A DNA stretch of 64,000 bases, from NCBI RefSeq assembly GCF_000482705.1, contig NZ_AXWO01000019.1, forward strand, positions 49,181 through 113,180. Reading direction: 5' to 3'. The translations under genes and the position numbers were made by a program. Source of the stretch: Glycomyces arizonensis DSM 44726. Lineage in GTDB: Bacteria > Actinomycetota > Actinomycetes > Mycobacteriales > Micromonosporaceae. Below, piece by piece: positions 40,632 through 49,437 of the stretch. Position 1 is the stretch's first letter; the number at the start of each line of letters is the position of its first letter. Below the pieces are notes generated by a model. That model saw nothing but the letters and a program-made list of their open reading frames with translations. It did no database searches and had not been told where the DNA came from.

Positions 40632-43199
40632 CTACAGGCGCGGGTCGACCGGTTCGGATTCCAGTGCCAGGATCGCGAAGACCATCTGGTGGATGCGCCA
40701 CAAGGGAGCGCCGGAGGCGAGCAGATCGAGCGCTTCGACGCCGAGGGCGTGCTCCCGCAGGGCCTGCGAGCGCTTGTGGCCCAGGTGGCGCTGGCGGAGC
40801 CGTTGCAGCTGTTCGGGCTCGGTGTAGTCGGCGCCGTAGATGATGCGCAGGTACTCGCGGCCGCGGACCTTGAGGCCCGGCTGGACCTGTCGCCCGCCCG
40901 CCCGGCGGGTCTCCATGACGGGCTTGACGACCATGCCTTCGCCGCCCGCCTCGCACAGCTCGGTCCACCAGTCGGTGGCGGCCCGCTCGTCGTCGGTGCC
41001 GAGCGCGACGAACTTCCGGGCGGTCTTCAGGAGCGTTCCGGTCCCGTCGGCGTCCGCAAGGGCGTCGATGAGGCCGAGGTGCCAGTCGTGGCGGTGGTCG
41101 GCGCGGTTCTTCCCCTCGGTGGCCAGGATCTGGAACGGCGCCAGGCGCACGCCTTCGAGGCCGTCGGTCGGCCAGCAGTAGCGCTGGTAGACCTCGGCGA
41201 AGGCCTCGATGTTCGCCTGCCGCTCCTCGGTGCGCGATGCCAGGTCGGCGACGTCGAGGCCGCGTGCGGCCGCCGCGTCGAGGACCTCCCTGGCGGCGGG
41301 CAGCGCCGCGATGCCCGCGGCCGCGACGGACGCGAACTGGTCTTCCACGAGTTCGCGGGCCTTGGCCGACCACGGCAGGAGTTCGCAGTCGAGCATCATC
41401 CAGTCGGTGCCGAGGTGGTCCCACAGGCCCGAGGCCTCGGCGGCGCGGGCGATCCGGGCGAGCAGTTCGTCGGTGAGGGCGTCCTCCTCGAAGAACGCCC
41501 TGCCGGTGCGCGTCAGCACCGCGCCCGCCGGGCCCGCGTCGAGGTCGAAGCGCCCCCGTGCGGTCTCGGGGTCGCGGCAGACCAGCGCCACGGCCCGGGA
41601 GCCCATGTGCTTCTCCTGGCACACGACCTGGCGCGTGCGCTCGCGGTAGTGGTCGAAGGCCTGGACGGGGTGCTCCAGGAAGCCGTCCAGCGCGGAGGCG
41701 TCGACGGGGGCCATCGTCGGCGGCAGGTACAGGACCCTCCTGGGGTCGTCGGCGAAGCGGCTCATGACCTCCAGGGCCGCCGCGGCGTTCTCGGCGCGGA
41801 CCTTCACGGTGCCGTGCAGGTCCGTCTTCAGGTGGCGGTCGCCGGCGACGTCGTCGAAGTCCAGTGTGGTCGGCTCGCGCTCCGGCGCGGCGTCGAGCGG
41901 GCGGACCGGCTCGTACCATTCGCGTTCGGCGTCCACACTGATCAGTTCGCGCTCGGGGTAGCGCAGGGCGGTGAGCCTGCCGCCGAAGCAGCAGCCGGTG
42001 TCGAGGCAGATGGTGTTGTTGACCCATTCGGGCTCGGCGGTGGGCGTGTGCCCGTAGACCACTGTGGCCCGGCCCCGGTAGTCGCGGGCCCACGGCAGGC
42101 GCACCGGCAGGCCGTACTCGTCGGTCTCGCCGGTGGTGTCGCCGTAGAGCGCGAAGGAGCGGACCTTGCCCGAGGCGCGGCCGTGGAACTCCTCTTTCAG
42201 GCCCGCGTGCGCGACGACGAGGCGGCCGCCGTCGAGCCGGTAATGGCTGACCAGTCCATCCATGAAGGACTCTGCGTGGTCGCGGAACTCAGCCCCCGCG
42301 ATCTCGAGCTGGGCGAGGGACTCGGCCAGGCCGTGCGCCACCTTGACCTTCTTGCCGCGCAGGGCTCGGACGAGCTTCTGCTCGTGGTTGCCGCACACGC
42401 TCAGCGCGTTCCCGGCCTCGACCATGCCCATGACCAGCCGCAGGACGCCGGGCGTGTCGGGTCCGCGGTCGACGAGGTCGCCGACGAAGACGGCCTTGCG
42501 GCCCTCGGGGTGCGCGGCGCCGACGGCGCGGCCGCCCGCGTCGCGCTCGATCTCCCAGCCGAGCTTCGCCAGGAGGGTCTCGAGTTCGGAGCGGCAGCCG
42601 TGGACGTCGCCGATGAGGTCGAACGGGCCGGTCTCGTCGGTCCTGTCGTTCCAGGCCTTCTCGTAGGCGATCGCGGCGGACTCGACCGCTTCGAGCCCGG
42701 AGAGGCGGTGGACGCGGCGGAAGCCCTCCTTGCCCAGCCCCTTGAGGCTCCGTTTGAGGTCGCGGTGCTGGCGGCGGACCACGGCCTCGCCGAAGTCGCG
42801 ATCGGCCCGGGCCTCGTTGCGCGCGGCGGCGAGCTTGGGGTCGACGTCGAGCACGATCGCGTCGACCAGGACGTGGTGGTCCTTGGCGAGTTTGACGAGC
42901 TCGGCACGGGCGTGGCGCTGCACGTTCGTGGCGTCGACGACGGTGAGCAGGCCGCGGCGCAACCGCACCCCGACGATGTGGTTCAGCAGCGCGAAGGCGT
43001 CGGGGGTGGCGGTCTGGTCGGTCTCGTCGTCGGCGACCAGGCCGCGGCAGTAGTCCGAGGAGATCACCTGCGTGGGCTTGAAGTGGCGGGCGGCGAAGGT
43101 CGACTTGCCCGAGCCCGAGACGCCGATGAGGACGACGAGCGACAGTTCGGGGACGCTGATCTCGGTTGCGGCCGTTGCAGAGACAGTCGTTTCAGGCAC
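40632..43199 (-). CDS. pnkp: Bacterial Pnkp: RNA 5'-kinase, 2',3'-phosphatase and adenylyltransferase
   Basis: 855 residues, close to the ~870 of the clostridial enzyme. Domain 1 is a P-loop kinase (GVSGSGKST, 26-34). Domain 2 is a binuclear metallophosphatase (GDVH 197-200, GDLVDRG 240-246, GNHE 270-273, VVAHAGL). Domain 3 is a ligase-type adenylyltransferase with the nucleotidyl Lys530 in QEKHMGSRAV. It heals both ends of cleaved RNA and seals with help from Hen1. The GTG start overlaps the hen1 stop by 8 bp and follows GGGAG. This is the terminal gene of the RNA-repair operon. Confidence 0.92.
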   Translation of the reverse strand: MPETTVSATAATEISVPELSLVVLIGVSGSGKSTFAARHFKPTQVISSDYCRGLVADDETDQTATPDAFALLNHIVGVRLRRGLLTVVDATNVQRHARAELVKLAKDHHVLVDAIVLDVDPKLAAARNEARADRDFGEAVVRRQHRDLKRSLKGLGKEGFRRVHRLSGLEAVESAAIAYEKAWNDRTDETGPFDLIGDVHGCRSELETLLAKLGWEIERDAGGRAVGAAHPEGRKAVFVGDLVDRGPDTPGVLRLVMGMVEAGNALSVCGNHEQKLVRALRGKKVKVAHGLAESLAQLEIAGAEFRDHAESFMDGLVSHYRLDGGRLVVAHAGLKEEFHGRASGKVRSFALYGDTTGETDEYGLPVRLPWARDYRGRATVVYGHTPTAEPEWVNNTICLDTGCCFGGRLTALRYPERELISVDAEREWYEPVRPLDAAPEREPTTLDFDDVAGDRHLKTDLHGTVKVRAENAAAALEVMSRFADDPRRVLYLPPTMAPVDASALDGFLEHPVQAFDHYRERTRQVVCQEKHMGSRAVALVCRDPETARGRFDLDAGPAGAVLTRTGRAFFEEDALTDELLARIARAAEASGLWDHLGTDWMMLDCELLPWSAKARELVEDQFASVAAAGIAALPAAREVLDAAAARGLDVADLASRTEERQANIEAFAEVYQRYCWPTDGLEGVRLAPFQILATEGKNRADHRHDWHLGLIDALADADGTGTLLKTARKFVALGTDDERAATDWWTELCEAGGEGMVVKPVMETRRAGGRQVQPGLKVRGREYLRIIYGADYTEPEQLQRLRQRHLGHKRSQALREHALGVEALDLLASGAPLWRIHQMVFAILALESEPVDPRL

Positions 43200-44715
43200 G
43201 ATCGAACACTCCCATCTGGGTCGGGGCCCCGACTTCGGGGTCGTCGTCGCCGATACCGGTGATGCGGAGCCGGTAGCCGTGGCGGGCGGCGACCTCGGAG
43301 GCCCACGCGGTGAACCGTGCGCGGTCCCACTCGAACCGGTGGTCGGCGTGGCGGAGCCGGTGCTCGTCCATGCCGTAGCGGACGTTGTACTCCACATTGG
43401 GCGTGGTGACGACGACCGTCCGGGGCCGGGCGGCGGCGAACACGACCCGCTCCATGGCGGGGAGCCGCCCGGGGTCGATGTGCTCGACGACCTCCATGAG
43501 CACCGCGGCGTCGAACCCGGCGAAGCGGCGGTCGCGGTAGACCACCGAGCCCTGGAGGAGGTTGAGGCGTTCGGCTCGGCGTTCGGGCATGCGGTCGAGC
43601 CGGAGCCGCCGCTCGACCAGGTCGAGCGCCCGGGACGAGACGTCCACGCCGGTGACGCGGGAGAACCGGCGGTCCTTGAGCAGCTTGGACAGCAGCTTCC
43701 CCGAGCCGCAGCCGAGGTCGATGACCGAGCTCGCTTCCGCTTCATGGAGCGCCTCGAGCACGGCGGCGATCCGCTTGCGGTGCAGCGGCCCAGAACGCTC
43801 GGTCCCGGCGGTTTCGGCGGCCGCGGTCTTGCGGCCGTCGGCCGCGGGGTCTGCGATTCCAGCGGCCGCGCTCGCGGGGTGATCGGCCCCGGTCGTTTCG
43901 GCGGCCTCGACCGCGGGACTCGCGGCCCCGGCCTCCACGCCCTCGGCCTCTTCCTCGATCGGCGTCTGGAGCGAGTCCTCGGTGCCGTCGCCGAGCTCGG
44001 CGAGGCGCGTGATCGCCGCCCGCTCGAACGACTTGCGGTGCGCCAGATAGCGCCTGGTGATCAGGCCGCGCTTCGGGTGCGAGGCCAGCCATTCGCCGCC
44101 GGAGCGGATCAGCTTGTCGATCTCGCCGATGTCGACCCAGTAGTGCTTGGCGTCGTCGAGCACCGGCAGGAGGACGTACAGCTGGTTGAGCGCGTCGGCG
44201 AGCCTGGCGTCGCCGCGCAGCCGGATCCGGAGGTGGCGCGAGTCCGCATCGAACCCCGGCAGCGGCACCGGCTCGGCCTCGACCGCCCAGCCGAGCGGCG
44301 CGAACAGCTCCTCGACCAGTTCGGGTCCGCCCTTGCACGGCACGGACGGCAGCGCGATCTCCAGCGGCATCGCGGCCGCGGCCAGTTCGGGGCGGGCGTC
44401 GCAGCGTCCGGTCCTGGCCGTGGAGAACACCTTCCCCAGCGCCACCGACAGCAGCGACGACGCCGCGTACGGCCGGTCGTTCACGTACTGCTGGAGCGAG
44501 GCGTCGCCGGAGCCGCGGCCGAACGCGCGGGAGAGGCGGACCGGGTCGACCTCCAGCATCAGCGCCGCCGTGCACCGCTCCTCAGTGGCCTCGGGGTAGA
44601 GCACCCATGCGGCGCCGAAGGACTGGTCGAACCGCTGCACGTTGTCCGGATGCTTGTGCAGCAGCCGGCCCAGGTCGGTGGCGGGCCTGGCGGTGGTCGC
44701 GATCGTGAGCAGCAC
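43192..44715 (-). CDS. hen1: Hen1: 3'-terminal RNA ribose 2'-O-methyltransferase
   Basis: 507 residues. The N-terminal part (about 1-245) is the domain that activates Pnkp ligase. A low-complexity Ala/Glu/Thr linker (about 248-308) joins it to the methyltransferase domain, with the SAM motif DLGCGSGKLL (333-342) and the metal ligands E408, E411, H412 (MEVVEHID) and H459 (DHRFEW). It methylates the 2'-OH at the 3' end of cut RNA, so the repaired site resists renewed cleavage. It overlaps pnkp. An AT-rich element lies 60-100 bp upstream. Confidence 0.92.
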   Translation of the reverse strand: MLLTIATTARPATDLGRLLHKHPDNVQRFDQSFGAAWVLYPEATEERCTAALMLEVDPVRLSRAFGRGSGDASLQQYVNDRPYAASSLLSVALGKVFSTARTGRCDARPELAAAAMPLEIALPSVPCKGGPELVEELFAPLGWAVEAEPVPLPGFDADSRHLRIRLRGDARLADALNQLYVLLPVLDDAKHYWVDIGEIDKLIRSGGEWLASHPKRGLITRRYLAHRKSFERAAITRLAELGDGTEDSLQTPIEEEAEGVEAGAASPAVEAAETTGADHPASAAAGIADPAADGRKTAAAETAGTERSGPLHRKRIAAVLEALHEAEASSVIDLGCGSGKLLSKLLKDRRFSRVTGVDVSSRALDLVERRLRLDRMPERRAERLNLLQGSVVYRDRRFAGFDAAVLMEVVEHIDPGRLPAMERVVFAAARPRTVVVTTPNVEYNVRYGMDEHRLRHADHRFEWDRARFTAWASEVAARHGYRLRITGIGDDDPEVGAPTQMGVFDRA

Positions 44716-44770
44716 CTGAGGATTATCGCGGTTGCGGCCGCCGGGACGCGAGCGGGTTTACACCATTCAG

Positions 44771-44819
44771 TTATAGGTTATAGCCTATATCTTGATTGTC
44801 ACGACATATAGGCTATAAC
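44771..44819. promoter_or_regulatory. AT-rich inverted repeat and heptamers upstream of hen1-pnkp
   Basis: GTTATAGCCTATAT (44777-44790) is followed by its exact inverted copy ATATAGGCTATAAC (44806-44819) after a 15-nt spacer. To the left lies TTCAGTTATAGGTTATA (44767-44783). The region lies between divergent hen1 and the SigE-type sigma gene. The left arm matches TTCGGTTATAGGTTATA at 24182-24198 in 16 of 17 positions, so a common DNA-binding protein is likely. Confidence 0.6.
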
Positions 44820-44904
44820 TTCTATTGGGACTTCGTGGCCGCATGCAACCCGACGAGCGGCCCGCTCCGTAGAAAGGGCGACGGAGACGTGACGAAAGGT
44901 CCTC

Positions 44905-45414
44905 ATGACGCCAGAGCAGGAAGCCGAGTTCCGCGAGTACGTGGAGGCCCGGCGCAGCGCGCTGCTGCGAACGGCCTTCCTCATGTGCGGCGACTGGCAC
45001 AGAGCCGAAGACGCCGTGCAGACCTCGCTGATCAAGTTGTACGCCAAGTGGACCCGGACAAGGCTGGAGACGGCCGACGCCTACACCCGCCAGATCATCA
45101 CCCGTGTGCTGATCGACGAGGCGCGGCGCAGCCGGTTCCGCCGCGAGCTCTCCTACGCCGCGCCGCCCGACGTCCCGGCCGATCCGGGCGGACACGACGA
45201 ACGCCTGGCGGCGGTCTCCGTCCTCGCCCAGCTGCCACCCAGGCAGCGGGCCACACTGGTCCTCCGATTCTGGGAGGACCTGTCGGTCGAGGCGACGGCG
45301 CGGATGCTCCGCTGCTCGACCGGCACCGTCAAGAGTCAGACCGCGCGGGGGCTGCAGACGCTGCGCGTCCTGTATGAGAACGCTGATCTCACAGGCCAAG
45401 GAGCCGAATCGTGA
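44905..45414 (+). CDS. SigE-family ECF sigma factor
   Basis: 169 residues. Region 2: FREYVEARRSALLRTAFLMCGDWHRAEDAVQTSLIKLYAKW, the opening typical of the actinobacterial SigE/ECF41-neighbouring group. Region 4: QLPPRQRATLVLRFWEDLSVEATARMLRCSTGTVKSQTARGLQTLR. Its GTGA overlap with the next gene indicates coupled translation with a membrane partner. It is divergent from hen1. Confidence 0.9.
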   Translation: MTPEQEAEFREYVEARRSALLRTAFLMCGDWHRAEDAVQTSLIKLYAKWTRTRLETADAYTRQIITRVLIDEARRSRFRRELSYAAPPDVPADPGGHDERLAAVSVLAQLPPRQRATLVLRFWEDLSVEATARMLRCSTGTVKSQTARGLQTLRVLYENADLTGQGAES

Positions 45415-46448
45415 ACCCACATGACATGCGCGAGCTGTTCAACGACGCGCTCGCGGAGTCCCCGCCGTCCACCCGCACCGACACCGACGACATCGTCACC
45501 GCGGCCAAGCGATCGCAGCGGCGTCGCCGAACCGCGCAGGCCGGCGCGGGCACATTGGCCGCGGTCGCGGCCGTCGCGCTGATCGCGGCCATCCCCACGG
45601 TGTTCGAGCGCGGCGACGGCACCACCGCGCCGCCCATAGCGGGTTCGAGCGGCGAGGCGCCGGTCGAGCGGCCCGGCGGCGACTGTCCCGAGCCGGTCGG
45701 CGGATCGACCGAGGAGCAGCTGAACACCGTGGCGATGTACGGAGAGGCGCTCGAGGAGTACGTCGCGAGCCTCGGCGGCGAAGTGGCCAACTCGTGCTTC
45801 GAGGGCGAGCCGGAACACCACGGCTTCTACTACGACGCCGAGTCCGGCGCGTACCGGTTCAACGAGTCCGTGGACTTCCCGGCCACCGGCGAGTGGGCAC
45901 AGCTCCTCGTCAGTATTCACCCTCCGGCCGAGGGGCCGTTGGACGAGCGGATGGAGGAGTTCACCACGTGCGAGGAGCTCGACCTGGATTGCCGCTGGAG
46001 CGAGACCGCCGAGGGAACGCTGCTGCTGGTCGAGGATTATGCCAAGGTCCTCCTCAACGAGGACGATCGCACCGCGATCGAGTTCGATCCGGTCAACGGC
46101 GCACTGCTGGGCCTTGCGGACGGCACCATCGTCGAGGTGGAGATGGGCGTCAGCGGCGAATTCGGCAGCACGCTGAGGACGACGGCCGAGCAGCTCGGCG
46201 AGCTCGCGGCCGCCATCCCGGTCGGCGGGGATGCGACCGGCGCGCAGGAGCCCGAAGACGAGGGGGCCGAAGAACCGACACCGGGAGGTGGCGAAGAACC
46301 GACGCCCGGAGCGGGCGAGGAGCCGACGCCCGGCGGGGACCAGGAGTCGATGCCGGAAGCGGGCGAGGAGCCGACGCCCGGAGCGGATGGAGAACCGACC
46401 CCCGGCGACGACGAGGTGCCGACGCGCGAAACGGACGAGGACGATTGA
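45411..46448 (+). CDS. Single-pass membrane partner of SigE-type sigma with PTPG repeats
   Basis: 345 residues. A cytoplasmic N-terminus (1-42) begins MNPHDMRELFNDALAESPP, the usual opening of proteins encoded after SigE-family sigma factors. One helix is at about 43-64, and an acidic outer domain with Cys residues follows. The C-terminal ~60 residues are about seven imperfect repeats of EEPTPG(G/A)(G/D). It may hold the sigma factor at the membrane (inference), but no recognised zinc-binding anti-sigma motif is present. Confidence 0.7.
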   Translation: MNPHDMRELFNDALAESPPSTRTDTDDIVTAAKRSQRRRRTAQAGAGTLAAVAAVALIAAIPTVFERGDGTTAPPIAGSSGEAPVERPGGDCPEPVGGSTEEQLNTVAMYGEALEEYVASLGGEVANSCFEGEPEHHGFYYDAESGAYRFNESVDFPATGEWAQLLVSIHPPAEGPLDERMEEFTTCEELDLDCRWSETAEGTLLLVEDYAKVLLNEDDRTAIEFDPVNGALLGLADGTIVEVEMGVSGEFGSTLRTTAEQLGELAAAIPVGGDATGAQEPEDEGAEEPTPGGGEEPTPGAGEEPTPGGDQESMPEAGEEPTPGADGEPTPGDDEVPTRETDEDD

Positions 46449-46532
46449 TCCTCTCCGAAGGGGAACGGTGTCGTCGATCCCGAGGCGATCGTGAGGACCG
46501 ACTCCGCCGATCCGGTTGACGCGGTCGAAACC

Positions 46533-46564
46533 GGGGCCGGTGCGCCGTTCGGCGCACCGGCCCC
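46533..46564 (+). terminator. Strong hairpin terminator after sigma operon
   Basis: Perfect 14-bp stem GGGGCCGGTGCGCC with a GTTC loop, about 85 bp after the stop at 46448. Confidence 0.7.
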
Positions 46565-46699
46565 GTGCGTTGCAGCGGTCGGGGCCGTGCTCGCGGCGGC
46601 GACCGCAGCCGAAATGCGATCGGGGCACCGGATTCGGGCACTGGACAAAGCGCCGGAGCCGGGCCGCGCGCCGCTCACCGCCCCGCCCGGCAACCCCTG

Positions 46700-47251
46700 T
46701 CAGGGAGCAAGGGCCTTGAGGGCCAGTTCGACCACTCGGGCCGGGGCGACGCCGCGCTCGGCCATGACGATGCAACCGGCGACGAAGGACTTGAACTCAA
46801 CGGGGCCGAAGTCACGGCGGACGACGCCGACCTCCTGGGCGCGTTCGAGGAGGCGGCCCTCGGCGTCGAACATCTCGGCGCCCAGCTCGCTCCCGGGCCC
46901 GAGGTCGACGTCGGCCGCCGCGGCCAGGCCCTCGTAGAGGGAGCGGTCGCGGCCGGCGCGCTCGATGACGTAGGCGAGGGAGTCGCCGAAGGCCGCGGCC
47001 GGGTCGTCCCGCTCGGCGAATTCGCGCAGGCCGGCGGACAGCTCGTGCATCTTGCGGGTCAGTATGGCCTCGAACAGGGCCTCCTTGGTCGGGAAGTGGC
47101 GGTAGACGGTGCCCACGCCCACGCCCACCTTCTTGGCGATCTCGCTGACCGGCACCCCGAATCCCCGCTCGGCGATGAGCGTCTCGGCGGCCTCCATGAC
47201 CTGGGCGCGGTTGCGCGCCGCGTCTGCGCGCAGCGACCGTTCGGCGTTCAA
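46700..47251 (-). CDS. TetR family transcriptional regulator
   Basis: 183 residues. The TTG at 47251 is chosen because AAGGAGGG lies 6 bp upstream and protein homology begins there (NAERSLRADAARNRAQVMEAAETLIAERGFGVPVSEIAKKVGVGVGTVYRHFPTKEALFEAI). The C-terminal domain is the common small ligand-binding bundle. It is divergent from an AKR gene over two inverted repeats. Confidence 0.88.
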   Translation of the reverse strand: MNAERSLRADAARNRAQVMEAAETLIAERGFGVPVSEIAKKVGVGVGTVYRHFPTKEALFEAILTRKMHELSAGLREFAERDDPAAAFGDSLAYVIERAGRDRSLYEGLAAAADVDLGPGSELGAEMFDAEGRLLERAQEVGVVRRDFGPVEFKSFVAGCIVMAERGVAPARVVELALKALAP

Positions 47252-47270
47252 GGCGCCCCCTCCTTGCAAA

Positions 47271-47316
47271 CGGAATTGATGTTCCGTATATTGAAAGCGG
47301 AACCAACACTCCGCTT
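47271..47316. promoter_or_regulatory. Two inverted repeats between tetR and AKR
   Basis: CGGAA-N6-TTCCG at 47271-47286 and AAGCGGA-N8-TCCGCTT at 47295-47316. Both lie in the divergent intergenic region, as expected for TetR operators controlling the two genes. Confidence 0.6.
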
Positions 47317-47343
47317 TTGTTCTTCTCAGCAAGGAGCCTATCC

Positions 47344-48426
47344 GTGACCACGATGAACGCCTACCACCTCCTCGGCGGCAGCGGCCTGCGCGTCTCCCCA
47401 CTCGCCCTGGGCACGATGACCTTCGCCCAGGACGACTGGGGCAGCGACGAGGCCGCCGCCCGCGCCATCCTCGACCGCTACCTCGAAGCCGGCGGCAACT
47501 TCGTCGACACCGCCGACATGTACGCGCAGGGCCGCAGCGAGGCGATGCTCGGCAAGTTCCTCGCCGACCCCGCCCTGCGCGACCAGGTCGTGCTGGCCAC
47601 CAAGTACTCCCACGGCGGCGGCAGCCGCAACCCCAACCGGGTCGGCAACGGGCGCAAGAACATGCTCGCCACGCTGGAGGACTCCCTCCGCCGCCTCGGC
47701 ACCGACTACATCGACCTGTACTGGGTCCACATCTGGGACACCGTCACCCCGGTCGAGGAGATCATGTCCACCTTCGACGCCCTGGTGCGCTCGGGCAAGG
47801 TCCGCGCCGTGGGCCTGTCGAACGTGCCGGCCTGGTACGCGGCCAAGGCGCAGATGACGGCCCGGTGGCGCGGCTGGGAGCCGGTCGCCGCGCTCCAGCT
47901 CGAGTACTCCCTGGCCGACCGCGAGGTCGAGGTCGAGCACACCGCCGCCGCCCTCGACCTGAGCATGGGGCTGGTGTCCTACAGCCCGCTCGCCGCCGGG
48001 TTCCTGACCGGGCGGTACCGCCGCGACGGGAACCATGTGGACGGCGAGGGGCGGCTCAACGGCGCCTCCCAGCGGTACTTCCGCGAGATGCTCGGCGGCT
48101 TCGACGACCGTCACTGGCGCCTCCTCGACGTGCTGGGCGGCATCGCCGAGGAGGTCGGCCGGAGCATGGCGCAGGTGGCGCTGAACTGGGCGGTCAGGCG
48201 CCGCGCCGTCGCCTCGGTGATCATCGGCGCCCGCGACACCGCGCAGCTCGAGCAGAACCTGGCCGCGGTCGAGTTCGAGCTGACGGCCGAGCAGGTGGCC
48301 CGGCTCGACGAGGCCAGCGCGCCGGTGCCGAACAAGCTGCTGATGTTGCAGAGCCCGGAGGTGCACCAGCGGTTCATGAGCGGCGGCCACACGGTCACCA
48401 AGGAACCGGCCTGGTACCGCGGCTGA
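47344..48426 (+). CDS. Aldo/keto reductase
   Basis: 360 residues from GTG at 47344, with AAGGAG upstream; an ATG nine bases later is an alternative. Motifs: VDTADMYAQGRSE (Asp, Tyr), LATKYSHGGG (Lys), LYWVHIWD (His), and SVIIGARDTAQLEQNL for NADPH. It resembles the YajO/PhdYeZ group. Its stop directly abuts the stop of the convergent cydB gene. Confidence 0.88.
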   Translation: MTTMNAYHLLGGSGLRVSPLALGTMTFAQDDWGSDEAAARAILDRYLEAGGNFVDTADMYAQGRSEAMLGKFLADPALRDQVVLATKYSHGGGSRNPNRVGNGRKNMLATLEDSLRRLGTDYIDLYWVHIWDTVTPVEEIMSTFDALVRSGKVRAVGLSNVPAWYAAKAQMTARWRGWEPVAALQLEYSLADREVEVEHTAAALDLSMGLVSYSPLAAGFLTGRYRRDGNHVDGEGRLNGASQRYFREMLGGFDDRHWRLLDVLGGIAEEVGRSMAQVALNWAVRRRAVASVIIGARDTAQLEQNLAAVEFELTAEQVARLDEASAPVPNKLLMLQSPEVHQRFMSGGHTVTKEPAWYRG

Positions 48427-49437
48427 TCAGTGGCCCGCGCCGCTCGTCCACTCCTTCGACTGGGTGAGGCGGAACAGGTAGAGCAGCGCCGGTACGACGA
48501 CGACCGCGGCGACGCCGACGGCCACCAGCAGGCCCTGGAGGGTCGCCGGCGCCCCCGCGGCGTCGCTGATCGTCGTGTGGTCGACCAGGATCCACGGGTA
48601 CTGGCCGAAGCCCCACCCCGAGACGACCGAGGCCACCGCGATGACGGCCGTGGCGCGCGAAGCGCCGTAGCGGCGTCGGACGAGCAGGAGCAGCGTCGCG
48701 GCCCCGCCCAGCGCCGAGAGCACGATGAGCGGCGCGGCCCGGCCGGTGAGCCCGTCGCTCAGCGTCGGGGCGTCCGCCGTGAGCGGTATGAGCGCGGCGA
48801 ACACCACCGCGCCGGTCACCGCCCCGACCGCGAGCGAGCGGACCCGCAGCCGCTCGGCCAGTCGGGTCTGGCCGCCGCGGGCCGCCTCGGCGGTCAGGAA
48901 CGTGCCCGCCAGGAACGCGCACGTGCCCACCGCGATCACTCCGCCGAACAGCGAGGTCGGGTTCAGCCAGGACGACCACAGGTCGCCGTGCCCGTCGGCC
49001 GGAACACGGCCCGAGGCGAGAGCGCCCGCGACCGTGCCGAAGAAGAACGGCGCCAGCACTGAGGAGATCGCGAAGACCGCTCCGAACAGCCGCGCCTGGC
49101 CGAGCGTCTCGCTGTACTTGCGGAACGCGAAGCTCGCCCCGCGCAGGACGATGCCGATCAGCGCCAGCAGCAGCGGCACGATCAATGTGGTCATCGCCGC
49201 CGCGAACGAGGAGGGGAACGCCGTCCACCAGGTGACGAGGACGTAGATCAGCCAGACGTGGTTGGCCTCCCAGACCGGACCGATGCTGCGGTCGATCAGG
49301 GTGCGCACCTCGGCGCCGCGGCGGCTGCCTCCGGCGGTGAGGTCGAAGAAGCCGGACCCGAAGTCGGCGCCGCCGAGCACGGCGTAGGCGATGACGCCGA
49401 CGAACAGTGCGGCCGCGACCGCGATCTCGAGGCTCAT
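48427..49437 (-). CDS. cydB: Cytochrome bd oxidase subunit II
   Basis: 336 residues with about eight membrane helices. The N-terminus (AYAVLGGADFGSGFFDLTAGG) and the loop WEANHVWLIYVLVTWWTAFP are hallmarks of CydB. It forms the quinol oxidase with CydA and overlaps cydA by ATGA. No cydDC ABC assembly genes follow; they must lie elsewhere. Confidence 0.95.
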   Translation of the reverse strand: MSLEIAVAAALFVGVIAYAVLGGADFGSGFFDLTAGGSRRGAEVRTLIDRSIGPVWEANHVWLIYVLVTWWTAFPSSFAAAMTTLIVPLLLALIGIVLRGASFAFRKYSETLGQARLFGAVFAISSVLAPFFFGTVAGALASGRVPADGHGDLWSSWLNPTSLFGGVIAVGTCAFLAGTFLTAEAARGGQTRLAERLRVRSLAVGAVTGAVVFAALIPLTADAPTLSDGLTGRAAPLIVLSALGGAATLLLLVRRRYGASRATAVIAVASVVSGWGFGQYPWILVDHTTISDAAGAPATLQGLLVAVGVAAVVVVPALLYLFRLTQSKEWTSGAGH

